From contig JBBMNZ010000031.1 of NCBI GenBank assembly GCA_037954325.1, forward strand, positions 2,512,501-2,576,500: a stretch of 64,000 nucleotides of DNA, written 5' to 3'. Source of the stretch: Fistularia commersonii (taxonomy: Eukaryota; Chordata; Actinopteri; Syngnathiformes; Fistulariidae). This document shows, piece by piece, positions 24,066-35,784 of this stretch; position 1 is the stretch's first letter; each line of letters opens with the position of its first letter. Below the pieces are notes generated by a model, which did not search any database, was not told the DNA's origin, and worked only from the letters and a program-made list of their open reading frames with translations. Both the position numbers and the translations under genes were made by a program.

Positions 24066-26147
24066 TGAATCTTCTCCTCTCGGCTTTTCCCTCCAGGGCT
24101 TGCCACAGCGAATCAACCTTCTCCATCTATCCCTATTCTCTGTATCCTCCCCTCTCACACCAACTACTTCATATCCTCTCTCACTACGTCCATAAATCTT
24201 CTCTTTGGTCTTCCTCTAGACCTCCTCCCTGGCAGCTCCAATTCCAGCAACCGTCTACCAATATATTCACTATCTCTCCTTTGTTCATGACCGAACCATC
24301 TCAGTCTGGCTTCTCTGACCTTCTATTCAAAGCATCTAATATGCTGTTACTCATATAGACTCATTCCTGATCCTATCCATCCTCTTTAATCCCAAAGAGA
24401 ACCTTAGCATCTTCATCACTGCAACCTCCAGCTCTGTCTCCCGTCTTTTCGTCATTGTAAATGTTTCTAGGCCGTACAGCAACACTGGTCTCACCATTGT
24501 CTTGTACAACTTTCCTTTCCTTCTGAATGATCGTCTTCTATCTCATAGTACCCCTGACACTTTTCTCCACCAGCTGAGCCTGCTTTAACCCGTTTCTTTG
24601 CCGCTATTCCACCACACTTGCTGCTGTTGTGGACTGCTGATCCTGAGTACTTGAAATCCTCCAACTTCTTGATCTCTACTCCCTGTAGTGTTCCACCCGG
24701 GTTCCTCTCATTCACACACATATACTCTGTCTTGATGCAACTAATCTTCATTCCTCTCCTTTCTAGCGTATACCTCCACCTCTCTAAAATTTCCTCATTC
24801 TGTTCTCTGCTCTGCAATGTCATCTTCAAACATCATGGCCCATGGAGATTCCTGTCTAACCTCATCTGTCAGCCTGTCCATCACCACTGCAAACAAGAAG
24901 GGGCTCAGAGCTGATCCCTGATGGAGTCCCACCTCCACCTTGAACCTCTCTGTTACCCCCACAGCACACCTCACCACTGTATCACAGCTAGCATACATGT
25001 CATGCACCAGTCCAACAGACTTCTCTGTCACTCCAGACTTCCTCATACAATACCAGAGTTCCACTCTTGGCACCCTGTCATATATTTTTTCTAGGTCTGC
25101 AAAAACACAATGCAGCTCCCTCTGGCCTTCTCTGTACTTCTCTATTAGCATTCTCAAAGCAACTGCTGCATCTGTTGTACTCTTGCATGCATGAAGCCAT
25201 ACTGCTGTTCACAAATGCTGACTTCTGCTCTCAGTCTAGCTTTCACAACTCTTCCCCATAACTTCATTGTTTGGCTCATCAACTTTATCTCTCTATATTT
25301 ATCCCCCTTAATCTAAAATAATGGGAACCATCACACCTCTTCTCCATTCCTCAGACATAACCTCACTCTCTCAGATCCTGTGGAATATTTTAGCCAGAAA
25401 CTCAACTGCTTCCACCCCTAGACACTTCCATGCCTCCACTGGTATATCATCAGTAAAAACTGCCTTTCCACCCCTCACCCTTTTCCGTGCTTTCCTCACT
25501 ACACTGTTGCTAATCTCTGCTACATTGTGGTCTACAATAGTCACCTCCTCTACCCTCTCCTCTCTTCCATTTTTTCCTTTTTTCCACATTCATCGGCTCT
25601 TCAAAGTACTCGTTCATCATCTGATCACTCTTCTAGCATCTGCCAATATATTTCCCTCTCTACCCTTAATCACCCGGACCTGTTGTACATCCTTTCCATG
25701 TTTATCTCTCTGTTTTGCCAATCTGTATAGCTCATTCTCATCCTTTTTACTGTCCAACATAGCATATAAATCATCGTAAGCCCTTTATTTTGCCTTCGCT
25801 ACATGTATCTTTACCTTACACGCTATCTCCCGGTACTCCTGTCTGTTTCCTTAATTCCCCTGAGTGTCCCACTTTCGTGGTATAACTGCTACACTTCCTC
25901 ATTCAACCAAAAGTCTCCTGATCTAATTTCCTTCCAGATGATACACCAGGTACTCTCCTACCTGTCTCCCTGATTACATCAGCTGTAGTTGTCCAGTCAT
26001 CTGAAAGCTCTCTCTGACCACCAAGAACTTTTTTCAACTCCTCCTGGAAAACCATACAACACTCCTCCCTTTTCAGCTTCCACCACTTGTCCCCTTCTCT
26101 GCCTTTGTCCTCTTGATCTTTCTTGTCACAAGAGTCATCCTACAAAC
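24066..26147 (-). mobile_element. RTE-clade LINE copy C, 5'-truncated
   Basis: Reverse-strand copy of the RTE family, about 2.08 kb, running from the 3' end (~24066) to a truncation at the end of the endonuclease part (~26147). Reading the minus strand, the linker, the RT blocks and the C-terminal region can all be followed. RT motif A is Phe-Ala-Asp-Leu with Tyr-Asp following, motif B is Leu-His-Gln-Gly-Ser-Ala-Leu-Ser-Pro, and both lie in an open stretch 24795-25157. Motif C reads Phe-Glu-Asp-Asp instead of Phe-Ala-Asp-Asp, and a frameshift follows at once. Many frameshifts and stops make it inactive. TA runs flank both ends. Confidence 0.88.
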
Positions 26148-26274
26148 CTATATATATATAGTTGATCTGTATTACTATGTTACTGTCCTCTAATTTATTC
26201 ATCCATTTATATATATTTATATTTATAATTGTGCAATCTTTGCATGTATAGGGAGAATCAATAAAACAGAATTA

Positions 26275-26935
26275 AACCTAAGGTCTTTGGTCTCCGGATG
26301 TGTGGAGGAGCAAACAAGGATATGTTGGGACTGAGCCTGATGGGAGTCTAAACTTCAGTCTCCGGTCTCTGATGTGTAGAGAAGAGGTGACAATACGAAG
26401 TGGCTAAACCTGAGAGGAGTTTGCACCATTGTCTCCAGCCTCAGGTCACCGTCAGCAGTTCCATAAGGAACAAAGGAGGATACGTTGGGTCTGAACCTGA
26501 CGGACGTTCACACTCTGATCTCTGGTCACCATCCTCCTTTTTCCAGTCTCTGTACCCAGATCAGTGGTCACCAGTATGTTATCTTCGTTGCATAGAGATG
26601 ACCAAGAATACGATTTAGTGCACTAAACCTATCGGTCTGTGGTCTCTGGATGTGTAGGGAAACGAAAAAGGATACGTACAGACTAAGCCTGTGGGAGGTC
26701 TGAACTTCAGTCTCTGGTCTCAGGTCTCCGGATGGATAGTAAACAGGTGAGGCTACATTGAGACGAAATCTAACCTTGGTACCTCAGTCTCCAGCTTCCT
26801 GTATCCAGTCACCAGTGTCCAGATACATAAGGAACAAATGAGGATACATAAGGACTTGACCTGATGGATGTTCGCACTGTGGTTTCTGGTCAGTGGACTC
26901 CGGTCACCACTCACTGAATGCAGAGGGGCGCATCG
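26275..26935. repeat. Diverged tandem repeat, unit about 65-130 bp
   Basis: A pattern of (A/G)AGGATACGT...GACT(G/A)A(A/G)CCTG, a GGAG-TCT stretch, then CAGTCTCCGGTCTC and GGATGTGTAGGGAAC-like sequence recurs about seven times. The AGGATAC-type core lies near 26316, 26388, 26476, 26604, 26668, 26749 and 26840. Units are strongly diverged and some contain insertions. The array begins about 130 bases after the 5' end of RTE copy C. It has no coding frame and is not a family I recognise. Confidence 0.7.
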
Positions 26936-27039
26936 GGACAGAAGACATGACGATTGACCGAACAAACCAGCTGGATTGTGGCTCTCTTTTGAATCCTCAC
27001 CAATTGCCAGTAATTTGTGGCAGTCGTGCGTTGAGACAA

Positions 27040-27365
27040 ACCCTAACAATAAGGTCCCCCAACAGCATGAAGCACAAAAAAGAGGGGGGTTCCTTCTTGA
27101 TGGCCGCCCCATTCGCCTGTCTATTTCATTCTTCTTCTTCTTCTTCGCAGTGATTAAAACCATCGGGTTGACAAGGGAAACTCGAGGGAGCAATTTCTCA
27201 ACCGATTCCACCTGGTGGCCGGTTAGACCTTGGCGACGGACGTATCATCTTATTTGCCTAGCCTGCTGCATTGCCCCTCCCACCCATGGGAGTGATTTCA
27301 TTATAGCGTTAACCGCCTTATTTCCACTTAAAAGTACCTCTCACACAACAATCAACTTTTAATGT
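27040..27365. promoter_or_regulatory. Candidate conserved non-coding element
   Basis: High-complexity sequence with an E-box-like CACCTGGTGG, CpG sites and AT-rich homeodomain-like cores, interrupted by a short CTT run (~27140). No protein-like frame. Regulatory role inferred. Confidence 0.27.
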
Positions 27366-27503
27366 CTCACAGGGGGGACGCGCGATCTATGTGCCAGCGC
27401 TCATCTGTGTGTGTGTGTGCATTTGAGGTGGGCTATTCCCTCCAGAAGGAGGTGTTTCTCCACCTCAGTGAACAAGAATAATGAGTCGTCAGTCCGTCTG
27501 GGA

Positions 27504-27504
27504 G

Positions 27505-27535
<31 letters not shown>
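27504..27535. repeat. (GT)n followed by a G run
   Basis: Eight GT units run into about 17 G. Other short TG runs lie near 27406-27420 and 27725-27765. Confidence 0.9.
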
Positions 27536-27940
27536 CAACACGACAACTCCTGCCATCTTCCTTGTCTCCCCCTTACCATCATTTGCCAATTACAAGCATT
27601 CAAAAAATGCCTCTGCATGGCCACCACCAGCAGCCGCCCTCCTAATGACTTTGTAAATTACTAATTCATTTTGAGGATTTGAGGTTTTATTTTAACGATA
27701 CACTTCAGTTCAGTAATTGGAAAGTGTGTGTGTGTGTGGGTGTGTATATGTGTGTGTGTATGTGTTGGGGCGTTCATTATGATTAGCCAGCGAGTTCAAT
27801 TAGCATTCATGGCAAAATCCAAGGCTCGCCAAATGTCTTCAGATTTTTTTCTTTTTCATGATAAATGTTTTCAGTCGATCCAAAAAAAATCTTTGATTTA
27901 TGGTATTTCTGTAAGTCTTTTTGTAAGTGTAAGTCTAACT

Positions 27941-28010
27941 TTTTGCAAGTCGCTTTGGATAAAAGTGTCTGCCAAATGACTGTAATTTAATCCAATGTAA
28001 TGTAATGTAT
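27941..28010 (+). mobile_element. SINE/LINE2-type 3' tail fragment
   Basis: Carries GCAAGTCGCTTTGGATAAAA (starts 27945), then GTGTCTGCCAAATG and a TGTAA repeat. It matches the fragment at 13032-13090 almost base for base through the tail. The body upstream is not recognisable, so this is a truncated or very old insertion. Confidence 0.65.
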
Positions 28011-28574
28011 TTTCTTGAGAAAAAAAAAAAATACTGACCTGGTGGATTGGCATCAGAACAAATTTCCAAGCACAAAATGGAAAGTCATGTTTTTTGTTTT
28101 GTTTTGTTTTTCTGAAGTGCCAGTGCCATAATGAACAGTGATGCATTTTTGCCACATTTTTCTGTATATCCTGAAATGGGTTTACTCTTGCTTGAAGTGC
28201 CATGAGGCCAAAGTACAGGGCACGCAGTGTTTCTGCGAATTGTAACACAGCCTTTTTGTTCATTTGATCATTTGATCAAACATCAAGCTGTGAAGGGAAA
28301 AGGCCCTTTGGATTAATCCATGACCATCTTTTTCTTTTTTTCAGTCAGAAAGTCCTTTGAGTTACTTCGTTATAGATCACAATTCTTTTAAATGTTGCCA
28401 AAACCGAATGGCCTCAATCCCAGGTGGACAGTGAGTCAAACGCAAAGAAAGTTTGATCAACTCATTGTAGACGCTTTGCCATATAAAATAACGTCATGTG
28501 GTACTGGACTCACACTATTTTAACTTTTTATTTATTTGTTAATCTTTTTTTTTTTTTTTTTTGTGGTAGGAAAT
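28011..28574. other. Intergenic DNA
   Basis: No gene seen. It ends with a T run (~28544-28562) that directly precedes the 3' tail of the Rex3 fragment. Confidence 0.5.
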
Positions 28575-29165
28575 CATCCATCCATCTTTTCCTCCGCTAA
28601 TCTGGAGTTGGGTTGCGGGAGCAGCAGGCAGAGCGGTGAGGCCCAGACCTCCCTCTCCACCACCAGCTCCTCTGGGGGGACTCAAGGTGTTCCCGGGCCA
28701 GCCTGGAGTCACGGACTCTGCAGCATGTCCTGCGTCTTCCCCCCTGGTCTCCTCCCATACGGACATGCCCGGAACACCTCCTCTGGAGGCATCCTGACCA
28801 GACACCCGAGCCACCTCATCTGGTTCCTCTCTATGCGGAGGAACAGCGGGTCTGCTCAGAGCTCCTCCCGAACGACTGAACTTCTCACCTTGTCTCTAAG
28901 GAAGAGTCCGACCACCCTGTGAAGAAAACTAGTTTTGGACGCTTGTATCCGGAATCTTGTGCTTTTGGTCACTACCCACAGCCTATGACCATAGGTGGAG
29001 GGTGGGAATATAGGTGGTGGACACGGTCGAATGCCTTCTCTAGATCCACAAAACACCTGCAGACTGGTTGGGCAAACTCCCATGCCTCCTCGAGGACCCT
29101 GCCAAGGGCAAAGAGCTGGTCCACAGTTCCATGGCCAGGCAGGAATACTGTATCTACAATGAAAA
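28575..29165 (-). mobile_element. Rex3-type LINE 3' fragment with internal deletion
   Basis: Reverse-strand Rex3 copy. Its GATG tail is at 28575-28586 (seen as CATC). The next ~400 bases encode the C-terminal region, with Arg-Asp-Lys-Val-Arg-Ser-Ser-Val-Val-Arg-Glu-Glu-Leu recognisable on the minus strand near 28858-28900. Past about 29005 the sequence jumps directly to the upstream RT segment around motif A (GGTCGAATGCCTTCTCTAGA at 29026). Several hundred bases of RT are therefore missing. The identity rests on the tail, the C-terminal block and the remembered Rex3 RT sequence. Confidence 0.8.
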
Positions 29166-29224
29166 GTAGTCAAAAGAAGAGCCTATATTAATATTTTGAT
29201 TTTATATTTTTCTAAAATGAATAA

Positions 29225-29970
29225 AATAATACATGTATGTATGTATGTATGTATGTATGGATGGATGGATGGATGGATGATTTGCATCGGGAAATGACAA
29301 AAATGACCGAGAGCTGGTAGACAGCAATAGCACAAAGCAAACACGGTGGAGAATGGATGGATGAATAAATGGATGAACATATGAATGAATGGATGAATGA
29401 ATTAATGAAAGTCTGATAGAGAAGAATTCATGAATTATTCAACCTTAATGGGCCACAATAAATGATGGATAAAAAAGGCAAAAGAGGAGCCTTTCTTTAT
29501 TAAATATTTTATGTTTCATGTACGAATTAATGAATGAATGGATGAATAGTAATAGCATCATTAAATTATAAGAATAACTGGATGCTGGTCAACAGCATGG
29601 CACAAAGATGAATGAATGAATTCATGAATGTCAGCATTCAATAAAAATGAGAAAGAGTGGATGCTAGAGGACAAAAATGGCATTGAGGATGGGGAGAATG
29701 AATGAATGAACAAATGAATGAATGAATGAATGAATGAATGAATGAATTAAAATCGGCCACCATGAATGATAACAATAGCTGGATGCAAACAAGGGGACAA
29801 AATACAAACAAGGGGAGAATATTTGAATGTATGAATGAATGTTTTTATTTATTAATGAATGCATTAATTAATGGCGGTGGATGTGAATGATAGGAATGTT
29901 TTGGTTCTGGTGGTAATCAATGGCATAAGGGGATCAGGGAGAGAATGACTGAACAAATGATTGAATGAAT
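29225..29970. repeat. Degenerate GAATG-rich minisatellite
   Basis: Simple GTAT/GATG and GAAT runs (29231-29279, 29693-29746) alternate with a diverged longer motif like AGCTGGATGC...ACAGCA(A/T)GGCACAAAG. That motif appears near 29313, 29575, 29655, 29773 and 29903. Spacing ranges from 80 to 262 bases, consistent with an old array of ~80-130 bp units with losses. Confidence 0.55.
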
Positions 29971-30690
29971 GCGTTATCAGCACAGAGCTTGTATTTCTAT
30001 GCAATCACACTTACACACACACACATATATATATATATAAATATATATAGACTGTGTATATATATAGACTGTATATACACATTTTGTCAAGTTTCATTCA
30101 TCATATATTTCCTGTGCAGTATTATATATTTGGTCCCAATTCTGCCAGCAAATGATCCATAAAAAGGCTCACATAAAATTGTAAACAGTAACAAGATGGG
30201 ACATTTTCAGTACTTTCTCCGGAAGATGTAAAACTTTAATCTTACTATTATGGAAATGTATCAATTTTCCCTCATATTTGATCCAAACTCCCTTTCTTAC
30301 TCTCGAGAGCGAACCCCCAATGCATTTTTCACAAATGATAGATATCCTTTATTAAACCCAAACCTGAAACATATTTTTTTTATCCATTTAAATTCAAACA
30401 TTATTCCTTTGTTTTTTCTAAAAGTATTTATATTTTATATTTCATTCATATTTATTTCTTTATTTGATTAATTTATTTGTCAATTCATTTCTAGTTTTTG
30501 ACATTTTTAGACTTGCTTTTCACTTAACCTTCCTCTCGACAAATGCAGCTACCTGGTTGGTGAATTCAACTGCTCATCCTGATGTTAAACCATCATTATT
30601 AATTTATTATTTATTTATTTTATAAAATCATGAGGAAAAACACCTTCATAGTAAATCATTGAAGAAATATTCCTGGGCCAGTTCAAACCC
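29971..30690. other. AT-rich DNA with a CA/TA run
   Basis: Contains a CA then TA dinucleotide run (~30011-30065). The rest is AT-rich without a recognised gene. Confidence 0.5.
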
Positions 30691-30949
30691 ATTTGTTCAA
30701 ATGGGCGATCTGGATGTCGCGCCACCAAAGCACGGAAAAGGAGGGGGTTTTTAAACTCTCATTCTATCGCTTAAACAGCAAATATGACCATTATAGCTGC
30801 ATCTGAATGTATCGTCCAATCAACATGCAGTGGTGCTCTGTGGGGAACCGCCCCCTTTTCGGGGTGATAATCAGTCAGGTTGAAATTGCCCTGAGTTCTT
30901 TTATAGACTTCAGTGCGTTGCTTAAGATAAGAAATGTATTTTTACATAT

Positions 30950-31210
30950 TTATAAATAGAAATGATTTTGATGTCAACATAAGCATTTTCTGTGGTGGTG
31001 ACCAACGAGAGCATGGTGTTCTGTATCCGGTGCTCTGATTGGCTCAGCGATGGTAGCATCATTCTCTGCATCTCCTGATCCTCTCTCTCTTAGAAGGGTC
31101 GTAAATTTTTAAAAAAGAGTAAAATAAAAATATGGTCGCTACTAAGTGGATTTTCGTTTATTGCAGCAAGTTCCAGAATGCAACCCCCATGATAAACTAA
31201 ACTACTAGTG
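30950..31210 (+). mobile_element. Possible Tigger/pogo-type MITE fragment
   Basis: The block GGATTTTCGTTTATTGCAGC (31150-31169), then AAGTTCCAGAATGCAACCCC (31170-31189) and ATGATAAAC, resembles the terminal part of Tc1/mariner (Tigger-like) elements and their short derivatives in fish. These carry a GTTTATCGC and a GCGATAAAC repeat close together. The upstream segment with GTGCTCTGATTGGCTCAG fits the same class. No transposase is present and no clear TA target duplication was found. Confidence 0.35.
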
Positions 31211-32539
31211 ATGTATCTGGATGTACCTTCCTTGTAGCCCATGTAGCTACAAGGAACATCTTTGTATTTATGTCAAACCCATTAGGCACGAGTTGTATTT
31301 CTATGTACTTTTGACGAGACAAATGTGAATTGAGACAAGTTTCTTTTAACCCAACCCCCCAAATCCCCCTATAATTTTGTCAGTAACCACCACTGGTTTG
31401 AACCTAGGAAGTGAGTTCAGTTTGATTTATTTTTTATTTTTCATTTTATTCGTTTTCATTTCGTCATCATTACCGCCGCAATCATTTGAGAACATGTTTT
31501 GGGATATTACAGAAGCAAAAAATCAGCGCAGAGGTTCAGCGCGGATAATATTGATTGATGATGGTCCCTGAAGCACGGCAGCGGTCGGGAAACTGGTGAG
31601 TGGTGAGTTTGGATAAAAAGCGGTTGAGGAAGAAAGAGGCTCTCCGCAGGATCGGGCCAGCGGTTCAGACACAGAGGCCCAGACCAATCGAGCTACTTGG
31701 AAGACTATTCACACAGGTTAAACCTACAAAGGTCAAACCATAATTAAGGTCTTGGGTTGGCGGGGGATGGGAAACCAAAGGGAAATATGGTGTGTAAAAC
31801 CTCTCAAAGCGTAGCGGCTGGGAGGTTGTGTATTAGGCCTGATTTCAAGAACATTATATATGTCATAAAACCATGCACTTTCTATCGATTTCTTTTGCTT
31901 TTCATTTGCTTTGCCATCATGTTTTGTTCAAAATACACAGACCATTCAAAAAATGTGTAACACAGCTGCTGGGCAAATACATGGTTACTTTTTTAGAGAA
32001 TAAGGGAGTTAGATGATAATTATATATTTTCTTGTTAACTAATATTGAAGTATCTTATTCTGGAAAAAAACAAAAAAACAAAAAAAAAACAACATATATA
32101 TGTATTGAATGAATAAATAAATAAAGCTGAATAATTAATGCATAAAATACATATTATTAAGCATTCCTGGAGACAAAAAAAAAAAAAAAAAAAAAAAAAG
32201 ACAATGCACAATTTTTCATACATTTGTTGTAGTTGAAACTACCCAAGATCCCATCGTGTTATAGCCCTGGGAGGGGTTATTATTTTGAGGACAAAAATAA
32301 GAAAAAAATAGAAATTAAAAAAAAAGAAACATTTTTACACACTCCTTTTGAGGAAAACTAAGAATGTTTTTGGCAAATTTTGATTTTGTATTGTCTCTTT
32401 TTAATAGGTTATACACATGTAAAAATATAAAATAGAACTTGAACTTGAATAGAAGGCCTACCCAATGATAGGAGGGTACCAGGTAGAAATACATGGGACT
32501 TGTACCTTTTGTGAAATCAAGTTCCCTAGAGAACGTTCA
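31211..32539. other. Intergenic DNA with A runs
   Basis: No gene recognised. A runs lie near 32067-32090 and at 32177-32199. Confidence 0.5.
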
Positions 32540-33110
32540 GGGAGCATAATGGATGTTTTGGGGAGAGCTATCCTCATCGTATGGGATCAAGGAGGGAAGA
32601 TCGGTTGTAATCAGAACATTCGGCTGTCCTCAGTAATTTTTTGGGGGGAATGAGGAGCTCTGCTGGATGACCTCACTGTCCATGTGGGCGACAGTGGAAA
32701 AAAACAAAAACTTGGTGGAGGAGTGTCAGGAACAGTTTGCCCTCTCCCAACATGACTCACGTGTTGCATTTCGGGACTTCTGTTCACAAACACTATTTGC
32801 GCACAGCACTGGTTCACCGTTACCTCAAACAAGGTCTTTGGAGAATGTACCTGACACCAGAAATATAGATCAGTGATCTGTTTTCTGGACCTATTGATTT
32901 ATGTTTTGACGTCCCGATTGGGCATAAGAGTTGAATCAACCGCATCGACCTGGGAGACATCAGTGAGCTGCGAAAGTTCAGCTAAAGGCCCCAGTTTATC
33001 ATCTCTCGAGGGATATATATATAATTTTCCCTGCATTCCAGTAGACTTCAGTAAAATAGAATCCAATTGGTCAATGTTCAAGGCCTCCAGCGAGGAGCTG
33101 GAAAGTTAAA
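32540..33110 (+). mobile_element. Rex3-type LINE endonuclease-region remnant
   Basis: Forward-strand remnant of the Rex3 endonuclease domain, readable only by switching frames. Its pieces are Leu-Asp-Asp-Leu-Thr-Val-His-Val-Gly-Asp-Ser-Gly (~32660-32698), a Phe-Thr-Asn-Thr stretch near 32780, and Ile-Glu-Ser-Asn-Trp-Ser-Met-Phe-Lys-Ala-Ser (~33058-33090), the start of the linker before the RT. Stops and frameshifts are frequent. The RT part of a Rex3 copy on the same strand lies at 38190-39290, so both may derive from one insertion. Confidence 0.6.
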
Positions 33111-34020
33111 AAAATCATCACTCCAGGGAGTTTGGAAAGGCCTGAAGAAGGCGCCTCAACTGGCTGAATGTCAGCCAATTCTCTTTGTCTTGGCTGGACA
33201 TATCTTTAATATCACAGGGGTCCAGGACCAAATCTTTGGAATGGGCAATTGGGGTCCAATTTTAACTGTTTTTTTTTATTTTTGATATTTTATTAATTTA
33301 ACTTTTCTTTTTGTTCTTCATACATCACTTTGTCCATGATCCATTTTTAATGGATCCTATCCATTTGGGATCAGTGGGAATGAACTAAATCTATAAACGT
33401 TTGCTCTCTTGAAATTCTTTTAATATACATTTCCTCATTCAAAGGTTTTTTTTTTTTTTTTCTTATAGATTGCAACTAGTTCATAATAATTCCTAAAAAC
33501 TTTTTCAATACGTTCGGCTACGTACGCTTTTTCTCTCCCCCGGCTTTGTCAAAGATGTACAACTACGGTGCTGCGGGGTCACAACTGTTTTTGCAGTTTT
33601 TGCAAAAAGCTGTGAACTACAACTCGGGAACTTTTTCGTAGTGGAATAACAACTGAGTTTGTAACTTTTATCACTATGGTTACCAAGCAATTAAGTTTTG
33701 ATGTAATTAAGGCTCTGGAAGTGTATTCCCCCTGTTGATTATCGTGCAGGAATAAGGTCAATTAGAATGTGCCAGTGTTCTCATTCTTACTTCTTTTTTT
33801 TAATTGTCTGTGGTTTAGGACAGAAAGAGTCCTTTTTGATTCATTCTTTTATATGCTTTCTGTCTGTCTCTCTGTCTGTCTAGCTCTCAGTCTAGCTAAC
33901 TATCATTTTTAATGGTTGTTAGAAAACAACTCACCAGGGAATAATTCAATGACCACCTATATTCTTCTTGTCATATGACAATAAAAAAATAAATAAATAA
34001 ATACATTGATGAATGAATTA
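33111..34020. other. Intergenic DNA
   Basis: 33111-33260 may continue the Rex3 linker but is too diverged to call. The rest is AT-rich with a T run (~33446-33461). No gene. Confidence 0.45.
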
Positions 34021-34311
34021 GGGTGGCAAGGTGGCGCAGTAGTTTGTGCGACACCCTCAGGGTTCAATTCAGACTAGGGGACTTTTCTGTGTGAAGTTTG
34101 CATGTTTGGGTTTCCTCCCACAGTCCAAAAACATGCAGATTAATCGTGAAAATTTGTCGTGAGCGAGTGAATGGTTGTTTTTGCAATTGACTGGCGACCA
34201 GTCCAGGGTGAACCCCACCTCTCGTCTGACGACAGCTGGTATAGGCTCCAGCATCCCCTATGACCCTGTGGAGGATAAGTGGCAGAAGATGGATGGATGA
34301 ATAAATAAATA
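34021..34311 (+). mobile_element. tRNA-derived SINE, nearly full length
   Basis: The best copy of this SINE in the window. The tRNA-like head has a box A-like TGGCGCAGTAG (34032-34042) and a box B-like GGTTCAATTC (34061-34070), the internal RNA polymerase III promoter. The body includes TCCTCCCACAGTCCAAAAAC (starts 34114) and GGCGACCAGTCCAGGGTGAA (starts 34193). The 3' end reads GGATAAGTGGCAGAAGATGG (starts 34273) and continues as GATG units. That 3' end matches the tail of the Rex3 fragment at 1-272, which points to Rex3 as partner LINE. Other copies: 19441-19755, 39700-39935, 44120-44465. Confidence 0.85.
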
Positions 34312-34619
34312 TGTAAGTACCCTGTGATCTATCTATCTATCTCTTTATATCTTCACACAGTGCTTCCATGCCTGATAAGTCCCCTAGGATGTCGGATGGT
34401 TTTGAATAGAGTACGGCTCTACCTTTCTCAGTGATTTTGAGTAATATATTCTGGGATGGAGAATTGATGTATTTGGGCTGCGGGAGTGATTTGAGCATTG
34501 ATTTCTATTGATGTTCCCACATTTAGTTATTTATTTATTTTTTCTTTGCTTCCGAGTCTGCATCTGCTGTGAATCCAGAATGCTCGTAGCTCCCATCCTC
34601 TGAAAAGGTGAGCTCAAGA

Positions 34620-34644
34620 TTTTTTTTTTTTTTTTTTTTTTTTT
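34620..34644. repeat. Poly(T) run
   Basis: A run of about 25 T in otherwise ordinary sequence. A runs also occur at ~34974-34991 and ~35249-35266. Confidence 0.9.
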
Positions 34645-34689
34645 ACAAACAACATCAAAGCCTACAGGAAGCGACTATTTGATTCTCAA

Positions 34690-34930
34690 AAAAGATGAAT
34701 TTTTATGTGCGGCGTTTCTTTCCTCGTGTCCAGACAGGATGCCCGGTAGAAAACCGATATGGAATTATAGAGTGCTATTTTAGAGCATTAGCTCACTTTA
34801 GCCGCTGCCTTTGAACTGACGCCTGCGTGTAACACCCACCAAATGCATAAAGTCGACACAGATCCACTGTAATGTCAGCTGCTACCTACAGGGAAGCCCA
34901 TCTCATCACGCGGTCGACTTCAGAGGACAT
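34690..34930. promoter_or_regulatory. Candidate conserved non-coding segment
   Basis: Repeat-free, CpG-containing block after the T run. No coding frame. Weak, composition-only support. Confidence 0.2.
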
Positions 34931-35784
34931 TTTCGGCATAAAAACATGGATTCTAATTCAAACCAAATTATTAAAAAAAAAAAAAAAAAAAACTTGTGAG
35001 GGTTAAGAGGCAATGCAGTCACTCTTCACCCCCCAGCTGAGCCTCTAAGCCTCAGCTACAACACAAATCCAATCCCTGCTATTCTCCATGCCGAGTGAGT
35101 TGAGGCACATCCTCAGGGCTTGTCATTTCGACTCTGCCTCTCTTTTGTTACGTGCCATCCCCTCCATTTCTCTACAGTCTTCTTTGAATGTCTGCTGAGC
35201 TTTGTACTTCCCAGCCAAGTCACTCACAGGAAAAGAAGGGTAGAGGAAAAAAAAAAAAAAAAAAAATGCCTGACTCCGGCTATCTACGCAAGTTGAATGT
35301 AATAATGAAAATGTTACAGACCTATATAATGTATTTAATGATAAAATCAATCAATCAATCAATTAATGAATATAAATTGCAATTCAATATTGTAGATCGT
35401 ATTTGGACAGTAGAACAATCTGTTACAGATATTTTGCCAATAAGGATTTGACAGACCTTAGAGTTTAACCTCTTTTCAAAGCAACAATGATAATATGTCA
35501 CCCTGATCAAGACAACTTTACAGAGAGAAATTTGCATGAACAGGGTACTCAGTTGGAGCAAATTGGCTGATAAAAAAGTTGCTGTGCGTGCATGTGTGGG
35601 CTTTTCTTGACAGCTCACAGACCTTAGACCTCACATGTTTATTATTCTAAAATTGGATTCAAGAGGTTGGCCAAGAGGAAGATCCCTCCAACTGCTCGCA
35701 CTCACTTTGAGATAGCAGTTCAGAAACAGAATGCATATGATCTTAATAATAGAATAATCTGAATTAATGCAGTTTGTGTGACAA

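Noticed and set aside
26753..27211. 152-codon reverse frame and overlapping forward frames
   Set aside because: They run across the tandem repeat and a CTT run; composition is not protein-like and no domain was recognised.
34032..34070. True tRNA gene
   Set aside because: Box A and box B-like elements are present, but the anticodon and acceptor stems do not form, and the sequence continues into a SINE body.
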